64,000 nt of DNA from Pseudomonadales bacterium (lineage in GTDB: Bacteria > Pseudomonadota > Gammaproteobacteria > Pseudomonadales > Pseudohongiellaceae): the NCBI GenBank assembly GCA_024234395.1, contig JACKOH010000001.1:887001-951000 (forward strand), read 5' to 3'. A program made the translations under genes and the position numbers. Below the pieces are notes generated by a model. The model saw nothing but the letters and a program-made list of their open reading frames with translations, was not told where the DNA came from and ran no database searches. This document shows positions 61,039-64,000 of this stretch, piece by piece (position 1 is the first letter of the stretch; each line of letters starts with the position of its first letter).

Positions 61039-61665
61039 GTGTCCCGACGTCGAATCAAAATCTGCGGCATCACGCGCGCCGAAGACGCCAGACTGGCAGC
61101 AGACCTGGGGGCCGATGCGCTGGGGCTGGTTTTCCATCCCGCCAGTTCCCGGGCCCTGAACCCGGATTCCATCGCGAACGTGGTTGGCCGGTTGCCGGCA
61201 TTTGTAACCGTGGTCGGCCTGTTCGTGGACCCGGAGCTGGCCCTGGTGCAGCAGGTGCTGGAAACCGGCCTGGTGCAGTGTCTGCAGTTTCATGGCAATG
61301 AGAGTGTCGATTTCTGCCGCTCGTTCGGAGTGCCGTTCATCAAGGCGATCAGGGTTCGTGACCTGGACCAGGCGCGCCGGCAACTGCAACCTTTCCAGGG
61401 GCAGTGCAGTGTTATCCTCGATGCCTATGTGAAAGGCAGGCCGGGCGGCACCGGTGAGGCTTTCGACTGGTCATTGGCGAAGGCGGTGGTGAGCGACGGC
61501 CACAATCCCGTCATTCTTGCCGGGGGTCTGACACCAGAGAACGTCGCGTCCGCCATCGCGGCGGTTTCCCCCTATGGCGTGGACGTCAGCACCGGCGTGG
61601 AACAACGACCCGGTATTAAGGATCCTGACAAACTGCGGCGTTTTTTTGACGCCGTATACAACTGA
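61039..61665 (+). CDS. trpF: Phosphoribosylanthranilate isomerase
   Basis: Third reaction of tryptophan synthesis: Amadori rearrangement of phosphoribosylanthranilate. GTG at 61039 gives MSRRRIKICGITRAEDARL with the catalytic Cys near residue 9; a start 39 bp further left would add an unconserved tail. The catalytic Asp is in ILDAYVKGRPGGTGEAFDW, and LAGGLTPENV forms the phosphate site. The length of 208 residues is normal. trpB and trpA follow on the same strand. Confidence 0.95.
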   Translation: MSRRRIKICGITRAEDARLAADLGADALGLVFHPASSRALNPDSIANVVGRLPAFVTVVGLFVDPELALVQQVLETGLVQCLQFHGNESVDFCRSFGVPFIKAIRVRDLDQARRQLQPFQGQCSVILDAYVKGRPGGTGEAFDWSLAKAVVSDGHNPVILAGGLTPENVASAIAAVSPYGVDVSTGVEQRPGIKDPDKLRRFFDAVYN

Positions 61666-61706
61666 TTTCAGGTAAAATCTCAGCCCACGTGGCGAGGAAT
61701 CATTTC

Positions 61707-62945
61707 GTGCTTAGCAAAGATGTAGAATCCAGACACATTTCCAATGCTGATCCTCTTGAGGGACCTGATCGATTGGGTCATTTTGGCCCCTATGGCGGTA
61801 TGTTCGTCGGCGAAACGCTGGTGGCTGCCGTAGAGGAACTGGCCGAGGTTTATGAGCGCCTGGCGGCAGATCCCGATTTCTGGGAGGAGTTCCATCGTGA
61901 CCTGAAATATTATGTGGGCCGGCCGTCACCTCTTTATTTTGCCGAACGCCTGACCAGCGCCGCCGGTGGTGCGGACATTTACCTGAAGCGTGAAGACCTG
62001 AATCACACCGGCGCCCACAAGGTCAACAACACCATCGGTCAGGCGCTGCTGGCCAGGCATATGGGAAAAACGCGGCTGATTGCTGAAACCGGGGCCGGTC
62101 AACATGGCGTTGCCAGTGCCACGGTCGCCGCCCGTATGGGGTTGGAGTGCCATGTCTACATGGGCTCGGAGGATATTAAACGTCAGGCCCCCAATGTCTA
62201 CCGGATGAAATTGCTGGGCGCCAGGGTAGTTCCTGTGACATCTGGCACCAAGACCCTGAAGGATGCCATGAATGAGGCGCTTCGAGACTGGGCGACCAAT
62301 GTGGACACCACTTATTACATGATCGGTACAGCAGCCGGCCCGCACCCGTACCCGAAACTGGTCCGGGATTTTCAAAGTGTTATCGGACGCGAAGCCCGGC
62401 AGCAGTGCCTGGAGCAGATCGGCCGCCTGCCCGATGCACTGGTGGCCTGTGTGGGTGGCGGTTCCAATGCCATCGGCCTGTTTCATCCATTTCTGCACGA
62501 CAGTGAGGTGGCCATGTATGGGGTTGAAGCCGGGGGCCTGGGCCTGCAGACCGGCAAACACGCGGCACCGCTCAGCGATGGACGTCCGGGCGTATTACAT
62601 GGCAACCGGACCTACCTGATGACCGATGCCGGCGGACAGATCCGCGATACGCATTCGGTTTCGGCGGGGCTCGATTATCCCGGAGTGGGTCCGGAACATG
62701 CCTGGCTCAAGGATATCAAGCGCGTGCAATACGTGGCGGCGACCGATGAGGAAACCCTGCATGCGTTTCATGACCTTACCCGTATGGAGGGAATCATTCC
62801 AGCCCTGGAGTCCAGTCACGCTATCGCTTACGCGATGAAGCTGGCCGCCGAACTGGGTCCCGGCAAGCAGATCGTGGTCAATCTATCCGGCCGCGGAGAC
62901 AAGGATATTCAGACCGTCGCAGCAATTGACGGCATAGAGTTGTAA
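61707..62945 (+). CDS. trpB: Tryptophan synthase beta subunit
   Basis: PLP enzyme that joins indole and serine to make tryptophan. GTG at 61707 was chosen because GAGGAAT lies 7 nt upstream; another GTG at 61689 is in frame. The 412-residue protein has the PLP lysine in HTGAHKVNNTIGQALLA, AETGAGQHGVASAT, and phosphate-binding VGGGSNAIGLFHPF. It also has HSVSAGLDYPGVGPEH. trpA starts 6 bp after the stop. Confidence 0.97.
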   Translation: MLSKDVESRHISNADPLEGPDRLGHFGPYGGMFVGETLVAAVEELAEVYERLAADPDFWEEFHRDLKYYVGRPSPLYFAERLTSAAGGADIYLKREDLNHTGAHKVNNTIGQALLARHMGKTRLIAETGAGQHGVASATVAARMGLECHVYMGSEDIKRQAPNVYRMKLLGARVVPVTSGTKTLKDAMNEALRDWATNVDTTYYMIGTAAGPHPYPKLVRDFQSVIGREARQQCLEQIGRLPDALVACVGGGSNAIGLFHPFLHDSEVAMYGVEAGGLGLQTGKHAAPLSDGRPGVLHGNRTYLMTDAGGQIRDTHSVSAGLDYPGVGPEHAWLKDIKRVQYVAATDEETLHAFHDLTRMEGIIPALESSHAIAYAMKLAAELGPGKQIVVNLSGRGDKDIQTVAAIDGIEL

Positions 62946-62951
62946 GCCACG

Positions 62952-63767
62952 ATGAGCAGAATTTCTCAGGTCATAAAGACCCGCCAGGCAAGCGGCGGGA
63001 AAATCGTCGTGCCTTACCTGGTTGCCGGAGACCCGGACCTGGGCACCTCGCTGCGGCTGATGCATGCACTGGTCGCAGCCGGATCAGACATCATTGAACT
63101 GGGCGTTCCGTTCAGTGATCCTTCTTCCGATGGCGAAGTGATTCAGAAAGGCGCCGAACGGGCCCTGGCCCGTGGTACCACTCTGCTTCAGGTGATTGAT
63201 CTGGTGGCACAGTTCCGGACCACCGACCCGGATACCCCGGTAGTGCTGATGGGTTACCTGAACCCGGTAGAGATACTGGGCTATGAACAGTTTGTAAACA
63301 GTGCCAGCGAGGCCGGCGTTGACGGCGTCCTGCTGGTCGATATGCCGCCCACCGAGTCCCCACCGCTGGCCGGAATGCTGGCGGACGCGGGCCTGGACCT
63401 GATCTTCCTGGTGGCACCAACCACCAGCGAAACCCGGGCCAGACTCATAGCCAGTCAATGCACCGGGTATCTTTATTACGTGTCCCTCAAGGGGGTTACC
63501 GGTGCGGCCATCAGTGATACCGATTCCATTGCCCGCAATATCGGGCTGCTGAAAACCTTTGCCGATGTTCCCATCGTGATCGGTTTCGGAATCAAGGATG
63601 AAAACAGCGCGGCCAGCCTCGCAAAGCTGGCCGACGGGGTGGTAATCGGCAGTGCCCTGGTGCAAAAGATTGCCGGTCTTCCAGCATCCGACGCGGAAGA
63701 TACGGAAATCGAGGCCAGTGTCAGCCTGATTGGTGCTATCAGAAAACGCCTGGACCAGACTGGCTGA
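62952..63767 (+). CDS. trpA: Tryptophan synthase alpha subunit
   Basis: Cleaves indole-3-glycerol phosphate to indole, which passes through a tunnel to TrpB. The 271-residue TIM barrel has IIELGVPFSDPSSDG near residue 45, with the catalytic Glu and Asp equivalents. LVDMPPTES, YYVSLKGVTGA and the phosphate site IGFGIKDENSAASL are also present. PSSDGEVIQ replaces the more common PLADGPVIQ but keeps the Asp. It overlaps nothing and precedes accD by 35 bp. Confidence 0.96.
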   Translation: MSRISQVIKTRQASGGKIVVPYLVAGDPDLGTSLRLMHALVAAGSDIIELGVPFSDPSSDGEVIQKGAERALARGTTLLQVIDLVAQFRTTDPDTPVVLMGYLNPVEILGYEQFVNSASEAGVDGVLLVDMPPTESPPLAGMLADAGLDLIFLVAPTTSETRARLIASQCTGYLYYVSLKGVTGAAISDTDSIARNIGLLKTFADVPIVIGFGIKDENSAASLAKLADGVVIGSALVQKIAGLPASDAEDTEIEASVSLIGAIRKRLDQTG

Positions 63768-63802
63768 AAGGCGAATCTGCGAAAACGAGGAATTGTTGAC
63801 TA

Positions 63803-64000
63803 ATGAGTTGGATTAACAAGATCTTGCCGTCCATTTCCACATCGTCCATAGGCGGCAAGAGCAAGTCTTCGGTTCCCGAAGGACTGTGGAAAAAATGTCC
63901 CCGTTGCGACCAGACTCTTTACCGTGGGGATCTGGAACGTAATCTGGATGTGTGCCCCAAGTGTGATCATCACCTGCGCATCACCGCCCGCCGGCGTATT
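63803..64000 (+). CDS. accD: Acetyl-CoA carboxylase carboxyltransferase beta subunit (start only)
   Basis: The first 66 codons are present before the window ends. They begin MSWINKILPSIST and contain the N-terminal zinc-ribbon of AccD: EGLWKKCPRCDQTLYRGDLE, then VCPKCDHHLRI, giving the Cys4 site. AccD with AccA transfers the carboxyl group to acetyl-CoA at the start of fatty acid synthesis. trpA-accD is the usual order in Pseudomonas-like genomes. Confidence 0.95.
   Translation, partial: MSWINKILPSISTSSIGGKSKSSVPEGLWKKCPRCDQTLYRGDLERNLDVCPKCDHHLRITARRRI

Overview
The window is a chromosomal segment of a gammaproteobacterium with moderately high GC, and no phage or plasmid backbone is visible. 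Two blocks keep a gene order that I recall from Pseudomonas: acnB - DUF1289 - lpxH - ppiB - glnS - cysS - tRNAs, and MTIP - csiV - mfd - long-form gap - nqrABCDEF - apbE - nqrM - sthA. Na+-NQR, a fused NuoCD and a FimV-like protein also fit a marine-type relative of the Pseudomonadales/Cellvibrionales. This placement is an inference, because no 16S rRNA gene is present. GTG and TTG starts are common (acnB, lpxH, mfd, gap, nqrC, nuoCD, nuoG, nuoL, nuoM, trpF, trpB).

Layout. 1-8128 holds housekeeping genes: acnB (3' end cut by the window edge), a DUF1289 protein, lpxH, ppiB, glnS and cysS. 8227-9626 is a tRNA locus: tRNA-Pro(TGG), tRNA-His(GTG), then four 170-bp tandem repeats whose first 15 bp copy the 5' end of the tRNA-Arg(TCT) gene that ends the array. 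9627-14740 is an accessory region: a complete IS3-family insertion with 3-bp target duplication, an integron attC-like site, a BrnT/BrnA-type toxin-antitoxin pair, a broken HigB-type toxin with an intact HigA-type antitoxin, palindromic MITE-like repeats, and a lone FkbM methyltransferase. 14743-21838 holds a methylthioinosine phosphorylase, csiV, mfd and a long-form GAPDH.

22231-47567 is a respiratory region. It carries Na+-NQR with its maturation factors ApbE (flavin transferase) and NqrM, the soluble transhydrogenase SthA, a CBS-domain protein, and a complete 13-gene NDH-1 operon (nuoA to nuoN, with C and D fused). All of these genes read rightwards. The cell can therefore oxidise NADH with either a sodium pump or a proton pump, and SthA balances NADH and NADPH.

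47794-64000 is biosynthetic and housekeeping: gpsA, DUF4389, a 65-residue disordered protein, a DUF4892/OmpA-like protein, folE, prmB, aroC, leuCD (no leuB here), asd, a FimV-like protein, truA, trpF, trpB, trpA and the start of accD.

The most unusual element is the 170-bp array at 8870-9549. Each unit can fold into a tRNA-like three-way junction followed by two more hairpins. Three of the four units are identical. Other points worth a second look are a GlnRS whose KMSKS-type loop reads MGGKR, a 40-bp A-rich tandem repeat in the nuoK-nuoL spacer, an AT-rich patch inside leuD, the attC-like site next to the toxin-antitoxin genes, and the dispersed palindromic element.
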